64,000 nucleotides of DNA, from positions 1,302,001 through 1,366,000 of the forward strand of contig NC_009135.1 in NCBI RefSeq assembly GCF_000016125.1, read 5' to 3'. Position numbers and translations under genes: made by a program. Below are positions 45,107-53,116 of this stretch, in pieces. Within the stretch, counting starts at the first letter, position 1. Each line of letters starts with the position of its first letter. The notes beneath the pieces were generated by a model, which saw only the letters and a list, made by a program, of their open reading frames with translations, did not search any database and was not told the DNA's origin. This DNA is from Methanococcus maripaludis C5. Its GTDB lineage: Archaea; AGJL01; Methanococci; Methanococcales; Methanococcaceae.

Positions 45107-45276
45107 ATTATCACGAGATAAACTGTTAAAAATAATTATATTTCTTAAAATTTAAATATTTTTAAAGCATCTGACTTTTTAAAAAAATAAATATCTTTTT
45201 TTGTAAAAGTTGAATGCAATAATTAAAAAAGTATCTTTGAATAAGGTAGTATTGATAATTATTTTGAAATTCCAAA

Positions 45277-45313
45277 TTTCGATAAATTAATATATTTGTA
45301 AAATATATCGAAA
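45277..45313. promoter_or_regulatory. Nested inverted repeats between larC and truA
   Basis: The divergent larC/truA gap contains TTTCGATA at 45277-45284 and its complement TATCGAAA at 45306-45313. Inside is ATATATTT-GTA-AAATATAT (45290-45308), also a perfect inverted repeat. The inner repeat could serve as a symmetrical TATA element. Nothing else of note appears in this gap of about 245 bases. Confidence 0.35.
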
Positions 45314-45352
45314 AGGACCTTCCGAGAAATTCTGAAATATAATTGTGATAAA

Positions 45353-46141
45353 ATGTACATATTTAAGATTGCATACGATGGAAAATTAAGCTTTCAAACA
45401 CAGCCCCATGGAGAAACCGTCTGTGACAAAATTTCAAATGCACTTTTGGACTGCGGATATTTAGATAACAAGGATAAAGTTCCGCTTTACCACGGCGGAA
45501 GAACTGATCGAGGAGTAGCTGCACTTGGAAATTACGTGGTTTATGAAATGGACAAAAAACCCGTACTTCCAAGAGTTCAGTCTAAACTTAAATGGGACGG
45601 AATATGGGTTTTGGGATGTAAGGAGATTGAAATTTTTCCAGAAATTGAACATAGGCACTACCAGTACACATTACCAAACAAAAACCATGATGTCGAATTA
45701 ATGAAAAAGGCATCTGAAAAACTAATCGGAACACATTATTTCCAGAATTTATCAAAAAGGGATAAAACAAAGGTAAAAGATCCAGTTCGGACACTTTACG
45801 ACATTAAAATATCCTCAAATGACTACTTTATTACCATTGATATTTTTGGAGAGAGTTTTCTCTGGAACATGGTTCGAAGAATTATTAGGCTCCTTTCAGA
45901 TATTGGAAAACACAAAATCGAGGATCCTGAAAAATTTATCGAATTAATCCTATCGGAAGAATACAAAAAAGGTTACCCCCCATCTCCTGCCGAAGGTTTA
46001 ATACTGGTCGACGTCAAAACTAATATTGACATTGATTTGGATAGTTATGTTATTAGAAACTTAAAAAATAGCTGGGAAAAATCCCTGAACAACAGTTTGA
46101 TGAGACTTGGACTCTGTAAAACCGTTTTATCGAAAACCTGA
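45353..46141 (+). CDS. truA: tRNA pseudouridine synthase TruA-like
   Basis: TruA makes pseudouridine at positions 38-40 of tRNA anticodon arms. The 262-residue protein has the catalytic HGGRTDRGVAALGN with Asp 52, HYQYTLP, and FLWNMVRRIIRLLSDIGKHK, the conserved late motif. Length is normal for archaeal TruA. It is first in an operon with an unknown gene (13-base gap) and then marC. Confidence 0.93.
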   Translation: MYIFKIAYDGKLSFQTQPHGETVCDKISNALLDCGYLDNKDKVPLYHGGRTDRGVAALGNYVVYEMDKKPVLPRVQSKLKWDGIWVLGCKEIEIFPEIEHRHYQYTLPNKNHDVELMKKASEKLIGTHYFQNLSKRDKTKVKDPVRTLYDIKISSNDYFITIDIFGESFLWNMVRRIIRLLSDIGKHKIEDPEKFIELILSEEYKKGYPPSPAEGLILVDVKTNIDIDLDSYVIRNLKNSWEKSLNNSLMRLGLCKTVLSKT

Positions 46142-46154
46142 AAAGAGTGATATT

Positions 46155-46871
46155 GTGAAGTACATCTCCTCAATAAGTGTCGACATATCCTCAAATGATG
46201 TCGAAGCAAGCGAAGTTGTTAATGAGAAAGTAGAGAGAGAACTCCAGTTGGAAATGTCAAAAATTGGAGTAAAATCCACAATTACAAACGTCACTGGAGA
46301 CGACATTGTAATTTCATCCTTTGTTTCTGAAGATAAAATTGAAGAAGTTAATAACATCGTGTTTAAATTACTTCACAAACACGCTGAAGGTTTTGAAGAC
46401 CTAAATGGGGTTTCAAAAGATCCTGAAACTGCCGGTGAAGGTGTTTCGTACGCACTTTCTAAAACAACGTCAGAATATGGGGATTCATTGATTATCGGGT
46501 TTGATACTTACTGCGGTGAGGATTTCGTAAATGAAGCAGCTATTTTTGTTGAAGAAATCGGAAAAAAATTTGGGCACGATTCATCTTCGAGTGTTTCAGA
46601 TTCACCTAAAAAAATTCCAGGAATTGGATATTCTGGAGTTTCTACCGATGATCCGGTTGTAGTAATTACCCTTGAAAATGTAAGAGATTTGAAAAAAATT
46701 GCAGGCATGATTTATGGCGGCCTTTTGGGATTTGAAAACGTTTACTTTGTTAAAAGAGGATCTCCAACAAACATTATGCCCCCGGGAGTAATTTATACAA
46801 TGACTGCCTTTTTAAATGGAAATGCTATCGATCTATACAACGGAATAAAAAGAAAAAATAACCTGCTATAA
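46155..46871 (+). CDS. Conserved archaeal protein downstream of truA (hypothetical)
   Basis: I do not recognise this 238-residue protein. It starts at a GTG preceded by GAGTGATATT. The first 80 residues form an alternating helix-strand unit (YISSISVDISSNDVEASEVVNEKVEREL). The C-terminal part is glycine-rich and hydrophobic (IPGIGYSGVSTDDPVVVITLENVRDLKKIAGMIYGGLLGFENVYFVKRGSP). There is no signal peptide. It is probably translated from the truA message. The pattern suggests a two-domain cytoplasmic protein, perhaps binding a phosphate or nucleotide. Confidence 0.7.
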   Translation: MKYISSISVDISSNDVEASEVVNEKVERELQLEMSKIGVKSTITNVTGDDIVISSFVSEDKIEEVNNIVFKLLHKHAEGFEDLNGVSKDPETAGEGVSYALSKTTSEYGDSLIIGFDTYCGEDFVNEAAIFVEEIGKKFGHDSSSSVSDSPKKIPGIGYSGVSTDDPVVVITLENVRDLKKIAGMIYGGLLGFENVYFVKRGSPTNIMPPGVIYTMTAFLNGNAIDLYNGIKRKNNLL

Positions 46872-46890
46872 ATGAAAAAAAGTTGAAAAT

Positions 46891-47532
46891 ATGGACGTAC
46901 AATTTGCAATACTGGCATTTACATCATTATTTTCCATATTAAACCCATTTGGAGTAATTCCAACGTATTTAGTTCTTACTAGCCAGTACTCCAAAGTTGA
47001 AAAAATCAAGATAATACGAAAATCCATGCTTGCAGCGTTTATAATCCTTATGATGTTTGCACTGCTTGGAAATCAGATTATCGGGTTTTTTGGAATTTCA
47101 ATTCCTGCAATCAAGATTACGGGTGGAGTTTTACTCTTTTTGATTGCACTCGACATGATTCAGGGAAACACGTCTAAGGTAGAAAAAAGCCCTAAACTTG
47201 AATCCCATTTAAAAAGCCATGCTGAAGAAATTGAAGAAATGGATGAAATCGCAATAGTTCCGTTAACTGTTCCTTTACTAACTGGTCCAGGTTCTATCAG
47301 CGCAGTTATTGCCATGATGGCACAGACGAGTGATTTTGATGGAAAAATTTCGGTGATAATTGCAATATCACTTTGTATAATCATATCTTACTTTGTGCTC
47401 AAGTTTTCAAAAGATCTGGAAAAAATGCTCGGTAAAATAGGATTTAAGGTACTTACAAAAATGATGGGTCTTGTACTTACCGCAATATCTATCCAAATGG
47501 CCCTTGATGGAATATTAATGGTCTTTGGATAA
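46891..47532 (+). CDS. MarC-family membrane protein
   Basis: The 213-residue protein has six hydrophobic helices and the MarC/UPF0056 signature: LFSILNPFGVIPTYLVLTSQY near the start, ITGGVLLFLIALDMIQG, and VPLTVPLLTGPGSISAVIAMM after a charged loop. The transport substrate of the family is not established. It lies 19 bases after the unknown gene, probably in the truA operon. Confidence 0.88.
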   Translation: MDVQFAILAFTSLFSILNPFGVIPTYLVLTSQYSKVEKIKIIRKSMLAAFIILMMFALLGNQIIGFFGISIPAIKITGGVLLFLIALDMIQGNTSKVEKSPKLESHLKSHAEEIEEMDEIAIVPLTVPLLTGPGSISAVIAMMAQTSDFDGKISVIIAISLCIIISYFVLKFSKDLEKMLGKIGFKVLTKMMGLVLTAISIQMALDGILMVFG

Positions 47533-47608
47533 CTTCAAAATTATAATTTTTATTTCCTACTTTTTTTTAAATAATAGTATTATATTCTAAAAAAATAAAA
47601 AGCCCGTT

Positions 47609-48235
47609 TTAATGAATTCCTAGTAGTGGACCAGAAATATTCCAAAATCCAAATAATATAATTATTATCCCGCTAATTAATGGCAGTTTGTTTATCTGTT
47701 CGTTTTTGACGTATTTTTCTAAAAAATCTTTGCTTTTAACAAATAGTATCGAAAATAACGCAATACTCGCTGCAAGGCCTATGCTAAATACTAATACATA
47801 ATAAAACCCATCAAATATCGCATTGTTGGATATGCTAAATAACAATACTGCAAGAGCTGCAGGACATGGAACCAAACCTGCAGACAATCCAATAGCTATT
47901 GAACTTTTATTCGTGTCAATACTGTGTTCATGAGGGAAATAATAGCTTTTAACAATCCATGCTCCAACCAATAAAAGAATAACTCCACCAAGAACTTCCA
48001 TTACTGTAGTTACATATCCAATGTTAAAATATTCCACCATATAGATTGAAAACAATCCTAGGAGAAATATGATAACTACGTGAGAAAACAGGATTGTAAA
48101 ACCAAGGGTAAGTGATTCTTTAAGATTTGCATCTGTTCCAATCACATAAGCTGCCATTATAGATTTTCCGTGACCCGGTTCAAGTGCGTGCATGGCACCA
48201 AGTAAAAAAGCTGAAAAACATATAATAAACTCCAT
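47609..48235 (-). CDS. NicO/RcnA-like nickel-cobalt transporter
   Basis: The 208-residue protein has six predicted membrane helices and the NicO-type motif GAMHALEPGHGKSIMAAYVIG at residues 13-33, whose His and Asp/Glu residues bind the metal. A second motif, AGLVPCPAALAVLLF, lies after the His-containing loop YFPHEHSIDTN. It is likely to move nickel or cobalt; direction (uptake or efflux) is not evident. The chosen ATG follows GTGATTGTT. The long upstream gap holds an inverted repeat (48272-48284 and 48349-48361). Nickel demand in methanogens is high, so metal-responsive control is plausible. Confidence 0.82.
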   Translation of the reverse strand: MEFIICFSAFLLGAMHALEPGHGKSIMAAYVIGTDANLKESLTLGFTILFSHVVIIFLLGLFSIYMVEYFNIGYVTTVMEVLGGVILLLVGAWIVKSYYFPHEHSIDTNKSSIAIGLSAGLVPCPAALAVLLFSISNNAIFDGFYYVLVFSIGLAASIALFSILFVKSKDFLEKYVKNEQINKLPLISGIIIILFGFWNISGPLLGIH

Positions 48236-48271
48236 AACAATCACTTTTGATAACTTTTTCCTTAAAATTTG

Positions 48272-48361
48272 AGTAATACTAAATTTCAAATAACAAAATC
48301 TGTCGATTCTTAATATTACAATTTTATAGATATTTACAATAATTTAATATTTAGTATTACT
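48272..48361. promoter_or_regulatory. Long-spaced inverted repeat upstream of the NicO-like gene
   Basis: AGTAATACTAAAT (48272-48284) and its exact complement ATTTAGTATTACT (48349-48361) flank the probable promoter of the nicO-like gene, 77 bases apart. A related half-site, AGTACTAAATAAT, lies at 48411-48423. The arrangement suits looping by a dimeric or tetrameric metal regulator. The remaining intergenic DNA up to 48504 is AT-rich with no gene. Confidence 0.4.
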
Positions 48362-48504
48362 TTATTTTTTATCAATATAAATACATGATTACTATGAAGT
48401 TTTCATAAATAGTACTAAATAATTAGTTAGATAGTGAAATATCATTAAATAATATTTTAAAAAAGTTTTTTAATATTAAAATATAACAAAATTTATTTTT
48501 AAAA

Positions 48505-48948
48505 TTATTTAACCAGTATTCTCATTCCAATAAGCAGTAAAGCTATTCCAAATATTTTAAGAAGAGTTATTGGTGATTTTTGGATCCCAAATATTCCAAA
48601 ATGATCAATTAATGCACCACTTATCAATTGAACTCCAACAAAAATTGAAAATGCAGAAAGCGCTCCAAGTTCCGGCACTACAATTAATGAAAGCAGAACA
48701 ATAATTACACCCATAATTCCTCCGAGAAGATAAACCGGATTTATTGCAGGTACTTTTGAAAGCTGTTTAATCGAAGAAGGATCACTAATTAAAATTATTA
48801 ACCCAATTAAAAAGAGTCCAATTAAGAAATTTACAAATACTGCATTTTTAGAACCGATATTTTGTCCCAATTTTGAATTTACTATCGGTTGAAGTGATGC
48901 TACAAATCCAACAACAATTGCAAAAATTAACGCCCAAGTCTTATCCAT
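48505..48948 (-). CDS. YdcZ/DUF606-type membrane transporter
   Basis: The 147-residue protein has five hydrophobic helices and the small DMT-type YdcZ (DUF606) pattern: LQPIVNSKLGQNIGSKNAVFVNFLIGL near the start, VYLLGGIMGVIIVLLSLIVVPELGA and the end ISGALIDHFGIFGIQKSPITLLKIFGI. The substrate is unknown. AGGGAAATTT precedes the ATG. It follows the mechanosensitive channel gene by 33 bases on the same strand. Confidence 0.85.
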   Translation of the reverse strand: MDKTWALIFAIVVGFVASLQPIVNSKLGQNIGSKNAVFVNFLIGLFLIGLIILISDPSSIKQLSKVPAINPVYLLGGIMGVIIVLLSLIVVPELGALSAFSIFVGVQLISGALIDHFGIFGIQKSPITLLKIFGIALLLIGMRILVK

Positions 48949-48981
48949 AAATTTCCCTTTAAAAATAATAAAAATAGATCA

Positions 48982-50037
48982 TTATTCTTTTTTGTAGTAT
49001 ACAGTCTGCGTAGGGAATGCAAATTCGATATTCTCTTTTTCAAATTCTTCTTTGATTTTTATATTTACTTCATCCTTTGTATTTAAGAAGAAATCAAACC
49101 CGAAATCCCTTACAAAGTATTCCACCCTTAAATCAAGTGAAAAACTTCCAAATTCAACGAATGAAACCCTTATAGGATCTACAACTCCGTGATGATCATT
49201 TAAAACGTTTTCTATTATTTCTTTTGCACGTTTTACTTTGTCAACAGGTGTATCATAAGTTAAACCAATTGTTGCTTTTACCTGTCTTTTTCTCCGTTCT
49301 GAGAAGTTTTCAATTTCAGTTTGGACGATGTTTGCATTTGGAACAGTGATTATGGTATCTCCAAATGAACGAACCCGCGTACTCCGGATTCCAACTTCTT
49401 CTACAATACCCTCCTTTCCGCCCCAGTTTATCCAGTCGCCCAGTTTAAAAGGCCTGTCAACAATTATAATAAATCCAGCAATTAAATTTTCGATTGTATC
49501 TTTTGCAGCAAGCGCAACTGCCAAACCACCGATACCAAGTCCTGCAAGAAGTGCTGAAATGTTATAACCAACATTTGATAAAATAAGCAGCAAACCTGCA
49601 ATAAAAATCAAAAATTTGACCAGTTTTCTCATTAAAGGAACAAGCTGGTCGTCGAGTTTATTTTCTGACTTTTCAACAATTGGAACCACATAATTTACAA
49701 TTATATCATCCACAATTTTAAGTAAAAATAAAACTCCTGCAAAAGTTAGTGCTACCGTTAAGGATTCATTGAGCCACAAAGCTAGATGATCAGGTAAAAC
49801 TAAATTTTTTAAGCCATACTTAAAAAATAAAACAAAAACAACAATTATTAACGGAATTTCTACTGCATCAAGTACTACATCATCTAATTTAGTCTTTGTT
49901 TTTCCTGCAAGAACTCGTACATACTTATTTAAAAATATGTACATTACTTTTCCAAAAAATATTCCAAAAAATATGAATATTAAAAATATCATGTATGAAT
50001 ACAATGTATTTCCAAAATATAATTGATCTAACGCCAT
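48982..50037 (-). CDS. MscS-type mechanosensitive channel
   Basis: The protein of about 351 residues has four membrane helices in its first half. Then comes the pore-lining helix NISALLAGLGIGGLAVALAAKDTIENLIAG with its Gly/Ala pattern, and the cytoplasmic beta domain IVDRPFKLGDWINWGGKEGIVEEVGIRSTRVRSFGDTIITVPN. It opens under osmotic downshift. I take the ATG preceded by GTGA; an upstream in-frame ATG overlaps the tyrS stop codon. It is probably co-transcribed with tyrS. Confidence 0.9.
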   Translation of the reverse strand: MALDQLYFGNTLYSYMIFLIFIFFGIFFGKVMYIFLNKYVRVLAGKTKTKLDDVVLDAVEIPLIIVVFVLFFKYGLKNLVLPDHLALWLNESLTVALTFAGVLFLLKIVDDIIVNYVVPIVEKSENKLDDQLVPLMRKLVKFLIFIAGLLLILSNVGYNISALLAGLGIGGLAVALAAKDTIENLIAGFIIIVDRPFKLGDWINWGGKEGIVEEVGIRSTRVRSFGDTIITVPNANIVQTEIENFSERRKRQVKATIGLTYDTPVDKVKRAKEIIENVLNDHHGVVDPIRVSFVEFGSFSLDLRVEYFVRDFGFDFFLNTKDEVNIKIKEEFEKENIEFAFPTQTVYYKKE

Positions 50038-50054
50038 AATTTCACTATTTATCA

Positions 50055-50984
50055 TTATTCATTCATTTTTTCACGAATCGGTCTTAAAATTTCAATTAAT
50101 TGATCTGAAACGAGGTTTTTAACATCCATTGGGTGAAGTCCTTCAACAAATGCATTTTCTAAAGCTTCGTAAGATTCTAAAACTAAATCTCCACCGAATT
50201 TTTCCGGCCTTTTCACAGTTGCAGGGTATTCGATATAGTATTTAGCAATTTCCAAAACCGGGTTTCCCGAAACTTCTTTCATAGGGCAAAATGCGTTTTT
50301 CATTTTTTTCTTAATTGTAGCTTCATCGTCATCTACTGCAATGAAGTTTCCTTTTGAGGAAGACATCTTGCCTTCGCCATCAAGTCCAGTTAAAACAGGG
50401 TTGTGTATGCATACTGGAGCTTTGTATCCCATGCTAGGCAAAATTTCCCTTGAAAGCATGTGAATTTTTCTCTGCTCCATTCCACCAACTGCAACGTCCG
50501 CATTTAAGTGTTTTATATCGTTTACCTGCATTAATGGATATACCACACTTGCGACTTTCGGATTTTCGTCTTCTCTGGCAATTACTTCCATGCTCCTTCT
50601 TGCCCTGTTTAATGTGGTTGAAAGTGCGAGTTTGTAAACGTCTATTGTATACTCGTCTTTTAACTGGAACTCGCTTCCATAAACATAATCTGCAACAAGA
50701 CCCATTGCTTCGAATACTTTCCTGTTTTCTTCGCCGAGAGCCCTTACTTCTTCCATCGTTCCTTTTTGGTTTAAGTATGCGTGTAAATCTGCCAATAATA
50801 TTAATATTTTAAATCCTGCCTTTTGAAGATCGATCATCTTTCTTATCTGCAAGTAATGGCCCATGTGAATTCTACCACTTGGTTCAAAACCGATGTATGC
50901 AATTTTTTCTTCTTTCTTTAAAAGTTCAGCTAGTTCTTCGCTTGATACAATTTCTGAAGTGTTTTTTAATATAGATTCTAACAT
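50055..50984 (-). CDS. tyrS: Tyrosyl-tRNA synthetase
   Basis: The 309-residue class I synthetase charges tRNA-Tyr. It has [19 protein letters not shown] (HIGH-type motif HMGH near residue 40), the tyrosine-binding region [32 protein letters not shown] and [12 protein letters not shown] (KMSKS). It is the compact archaeal form without a C-terminal S4 domain. GGCGAAAAC precedes the ATG. The upstream gap of about 210 bases holds a 13-base tandem duplication. Confidence 0.95.
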   Translation of the reverse strand: MLESILKNTSEIVSSEELAELLKKEEKIAYIGFEPSGRIHMGHYLQIRKMIDLQKAGFKILILLADLHAYLNQKGTMEEVRALGEENRKVFEAMGLVADYVYGSEFQLKDEYTIDVYKLALSTTLNRARRSMEVIAREDENPKVASVVYPLMQVNDIKHLNADVAVGGMEQRKIHMLSREILPSMGYKAPVCIHNPVLTGLDGEGKMSSSKGNFIAVDDDEATIKKKMKNAFCPMKEVSGNPVLEIAKYYIEYPATVKRPEKFGGDLVLESYEALENAFVEGLHPMDVKNLVSDQLIEILRPIREKMNE

Positions 50985-51130
50985 GTTTTCGCCTGATTTT
51001 TACAAATATCAACAATAAAAACGTTTATTCGTGATTTAGAGTAATATTCTGATTCTGTTATAAAAGTAATTGTTGTATCTATACTAATGTCTAATCTTAC
51101 CGATTTATACTTTTCTGATTTTTTTCTTAT

Positions 51131-51156
51131 ACTTGCGTGTAAAACTTGCGTGTAAA
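51131..51156. repeat. Tandem 13-bp duplication upstream of tyrS
   Basis: ACTTGCGTGTAAA occurs twice in direct succession (51131-51143 and 51144-51156), about 147 bases before the tyrS start. It may be a chance slippage duplication or a double regulator site. Nothing else of note is visible between 50985 and 51196. Confidence 0.6.
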
Positions 51157-51196
51157 AAAACAGATTCAAATAGACTAAAATAAAAAAAGTAGTAAT

Positions 51197-51394
51197 TTAT
51201 TTTTTAGATTTCTTTTCCTTTTCTTCTCGTTTTTTTATTTTGTTATAAACCGTATTTTCCAAATCCCGGTATTTTTCGTGTGCTTTGAAAAGTCTTTCCA
51301 GATTAAAGCTGTTTTTAATCCGATTTCTCATATTTTTCCTAAATTTCCAGTGGTCAAGCGTTTCATTTACGCTCGAATATGAAACATGTACCAT
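51197..51394 (-). CDS. Small basic charged protein (hypothetical)
   Basis: The 65-residue protein is very basic, with a helical middle (WKFRKNMRNRIKNSFNLERLFKAHEKYRDLENTVYNKIKK) and a lysine/glutamate tail. I do not recognise the family. It has an unusually strong ribosome site, GGGGGGAGATT before the ATG, which supports a real gene. Composition fits a nucleic-acid- or ribosome-binding protein, but this is inference. It precedes tyrS on the same strand by about 210 bases. Confidence 0.7.
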   Translation of the reverse strand: MVHVSYSSVNETLDHWKFRKNMRNRIKNSFNLERLFKAHEKYRDLENTVYNKIKKREEKEKKSKK

Positions 51395-51634
51395 AATCTC
51401 CCCCCTTTTGTAATTACAATTCTCTTCAAAAACAGTTAAATAAATTTTCAGAGTTTTGCTGGCACCAAATATATAAATCGATTTTCGAACGCAGAACCAT
51501 TAAAGCTTTAAAAATAGATATTATTGATTATAGTTTATAATTATACGTTTAATTAAAAGAAGGACTTCATTAATCTGATAAATTTTAAATAGAACAGAAA
51601 TAAATTATATATTGTAATAAAAGGGGTGGTATAT

Positions 51635-51700
51635 ATGCCAGACACTAAGAAACAGCAAGAACAAAAGAAACAACAACCGCAACAAAAACAGCATAGATAA
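51635..51700 (+). CDS. 21-residue Gln/Lys-rich peptide (candidate small gene)
   Basis: A frame of 21 codons starts 5 bases after GGGGTGG and encodes MPDTKKQQEQKKQQ followed by PQQKQHR. Eight of its residues are glutamine and six are Lys or Arg. It has its own TATA-like AAATTATATATTG about 25-30 bases upstream and a run of T residues after the stop codon (51721-51731). This looks like a complete short transcription unit. I know no such peptide family. It could also be a translated leader for the RNA structure that follows. Confidence 0.5.
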   Translation: MPDTKKQQEQKKQQPQQKQHR

Positions 51701-51733
51701 TCTATTTAATATCGCCTTACTTTCTTTTTTTAA

Positions 51734-51821
51734 TTGCAGAATCCTATTTGAAGAATAGAGGTATCCTGCAAATATTTGAGGTTTTATTAACCTAGAATAA
51801 TCAGATAGAAGTTTTGCAGGA
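51734..51821 (+). ncRNA. Structured RNA segment with alternative hairpins (candidate)
   Basis: TTGCAG (51734-51739) pairs with CTGCAA (51766-51771), enclosing CCTATT and AATAG-A-GG, to make one hairpin. The same CTGCAA also lies in TCCTGCAAA (51764-51772), which pairs perfectly with TTTGCAGGA (51813-51821) and encloses an inner hairpin AGGTT-TTATT-AACCT. The two structures cannot form together. It follows the 21-residue peptide gene and is about 215 bases before the DUF2067 gene. It could be a leader switch or independent small RNA. The rest of the gap (51822-52036) contains CCCATATGGG and TATA-like sequences but no gene. Confidence 0.35.
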
Positions 51822-52036
51822 CTATTCCCCATATGGGCAATAATATATATAACATTTTTGATATGGTTTTTGTAAATATGCAAAAGTTAAAAAAACTACT
51901 TTTATTTTGCCAACAGTTTTATATTTTTGAGGCGTAAAGTATAACTACATAGTTTTATATATGACACGGATTAACTTTTTTGAAGTTTTGTATCTATTTT
52001 TTGAAGAGACTATTTCGGACCCCTCTGGTGAGAATT

Positions 52037-52654
52037 ATGAAAAGAATAATATCAATTAAAGGAACTGAAGAAGAAATCATCGAAATCTGCGAAAGGATAT
52101 CTAAATTAGGCATTGATTATTCATTTGATGCAAAAGCAAATTATTCAGAGAATAATGCATACAACAGTGCAAGAATAAAGATATTTGGCGATGAAAAGTA
52201 CAAACTTGTAGAAGATCATAAAAATATACTCAATATTATCGATACAGTTCACAATAAATACAATAAAGATGCTAAAGGATTATTTGAATACAAACTAAAC
52301 GATTTAAAATACCCAGTAAACAAAGACCTTGTTTTGGATACACTCACTGCATTAAAAATTAATTTTAAATATTTAAAAGATGAAAACGTAATCAAGTGTG
52401 AACATAAAATAGAAGAGATTAATAGTATCTTAAAAGACATTCTTGATATTTACTCTGAACTCAACTTTTATAATATTGGATCAAAACCTGTTAAAAACGT
52501 AATAACTCTTGCGGCGTACATAACAGGGCGAGATATCGATGAATTAATCGAAGAAGGACTTGAAAAAGAACTATTTAGAGAAGAAGACGAGAAAATTGTT
52601 CTTAATAAGGATATATATTTAACAAGAAAAGAACTTTTGAGTGTGAAAAAATGA
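52037..52654 (+). CDS. DUF2067 family archaeal protein
   Basis: The 205-residue protein fits DUF2067, an archaeal family of unknown function. It begins [26 protein letters not shown], has a ferredoxin-like fold pattern and a C-terminal helical part [38 protein letters not shown] precedes the chosen ATG. It overlaps rpoL by 4 bases (ATGA). That coupling to an RNA polymerase subunit suggests a role in transcription or RNA metabolism. Confidence 0.8.
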   Translation: MKRIISIKGTEEEIIEICERISKLGIDYSFDAKANYSENNAYNSARIKIFGDEKYKLVEDHKNILNIIDTVHNKYNKDAKGLFEYKLNDLKYPVNKDLVLDTLTALKINFKYLKDENVIKCEHKIEEINSILKDILDIYSELNFYNIGSKPVKNVITLAAYITGRDIDELIEEGLEKELFREEDEKIVLNKDIYLTRKELLSVKK

Positions 52655-52941
52655 ACTACGTTAACATTGTTGAAAAAAGCAAAAACTTTATCGAATTAGA
52701 ATTGGTAAATGACGACCACTCCTTGAGCAACTTGATAAAAGAAGTATTGTTATCCAAAAAAGGTGTCATTCTCGCATCATACGGTGTAGAACACCCTGTT
52801 TTAGATCCAGATACTGGAAGATACATTTCAAACCCAACAATCATGTTAAAAACTGATGAAAAAACGGATGCAGAAAAAGTTTTAAAAGAAGCTTTAAAAG
52901 ACATCGTCGATCTCTGCAACAAAACACTTAAAGAATTATAA
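52651..52941 (+). CDS. rpoL: DNA-directed RNA polymerase subunit L
   Basis: RpoL is the archaeal homologue of eukaryotic Rpb11 and half of the alpha-like assembly platform. The 96-residue protein shows [21 protein letters not shown] and [20 protein letters not shown]. The start codon overlaps the DUF2067 stop codon. The L1 operon follows after 175 bases from its own promoter. Confidence 0.94.
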   Translation: MNYVNIVEKSKNFIELELVNDDHSLSNLIKEVLLSKKGVILASYGVEHPVLDPDTGRYISNPTIMLKTDEKTDAEKVLKEALKDIVDLCNKTLKEL

Positions 52942-53029
52942 GTAATAATTTAATACGCATAAATTCTTTTTTAACTAAATACAGGCGTTTTTAACCCGAC
53001 TTTTAAAAAAGTGACTTCTTTTATCTCAG

Positions 53030-53116
53030 AAACTTATATATAATAGTAAGTGATAGTATGTCTGCCCCATGTTTAGATCGCATTGGTGCGGTTAAATAAT
53101 TACAGGAGGCATCAAC
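53030..53116 (+). promoter_or_regulatory. Promoter and leader of the L1-L10-L12 operon
   Basis: A TATA box, TTATATATAA, lies at about 53034-53043, followed by a leader of about 50-60 bases with the hairpin CGCA-TTGG-TGCG and a strong ribosome site AGGAGG at 53103-53108. The layout resembles the L1 operon described in Methanococcus vannielii. Confidence 0.6.

Noticed and set aside
51605-51883. Minus-strand 92-residue hydrophobic frame
   Set aside because: No ribosome site; its hydrophobic part is the antisense of the Gln/Lys codons of the plus-strand micro-peptide.
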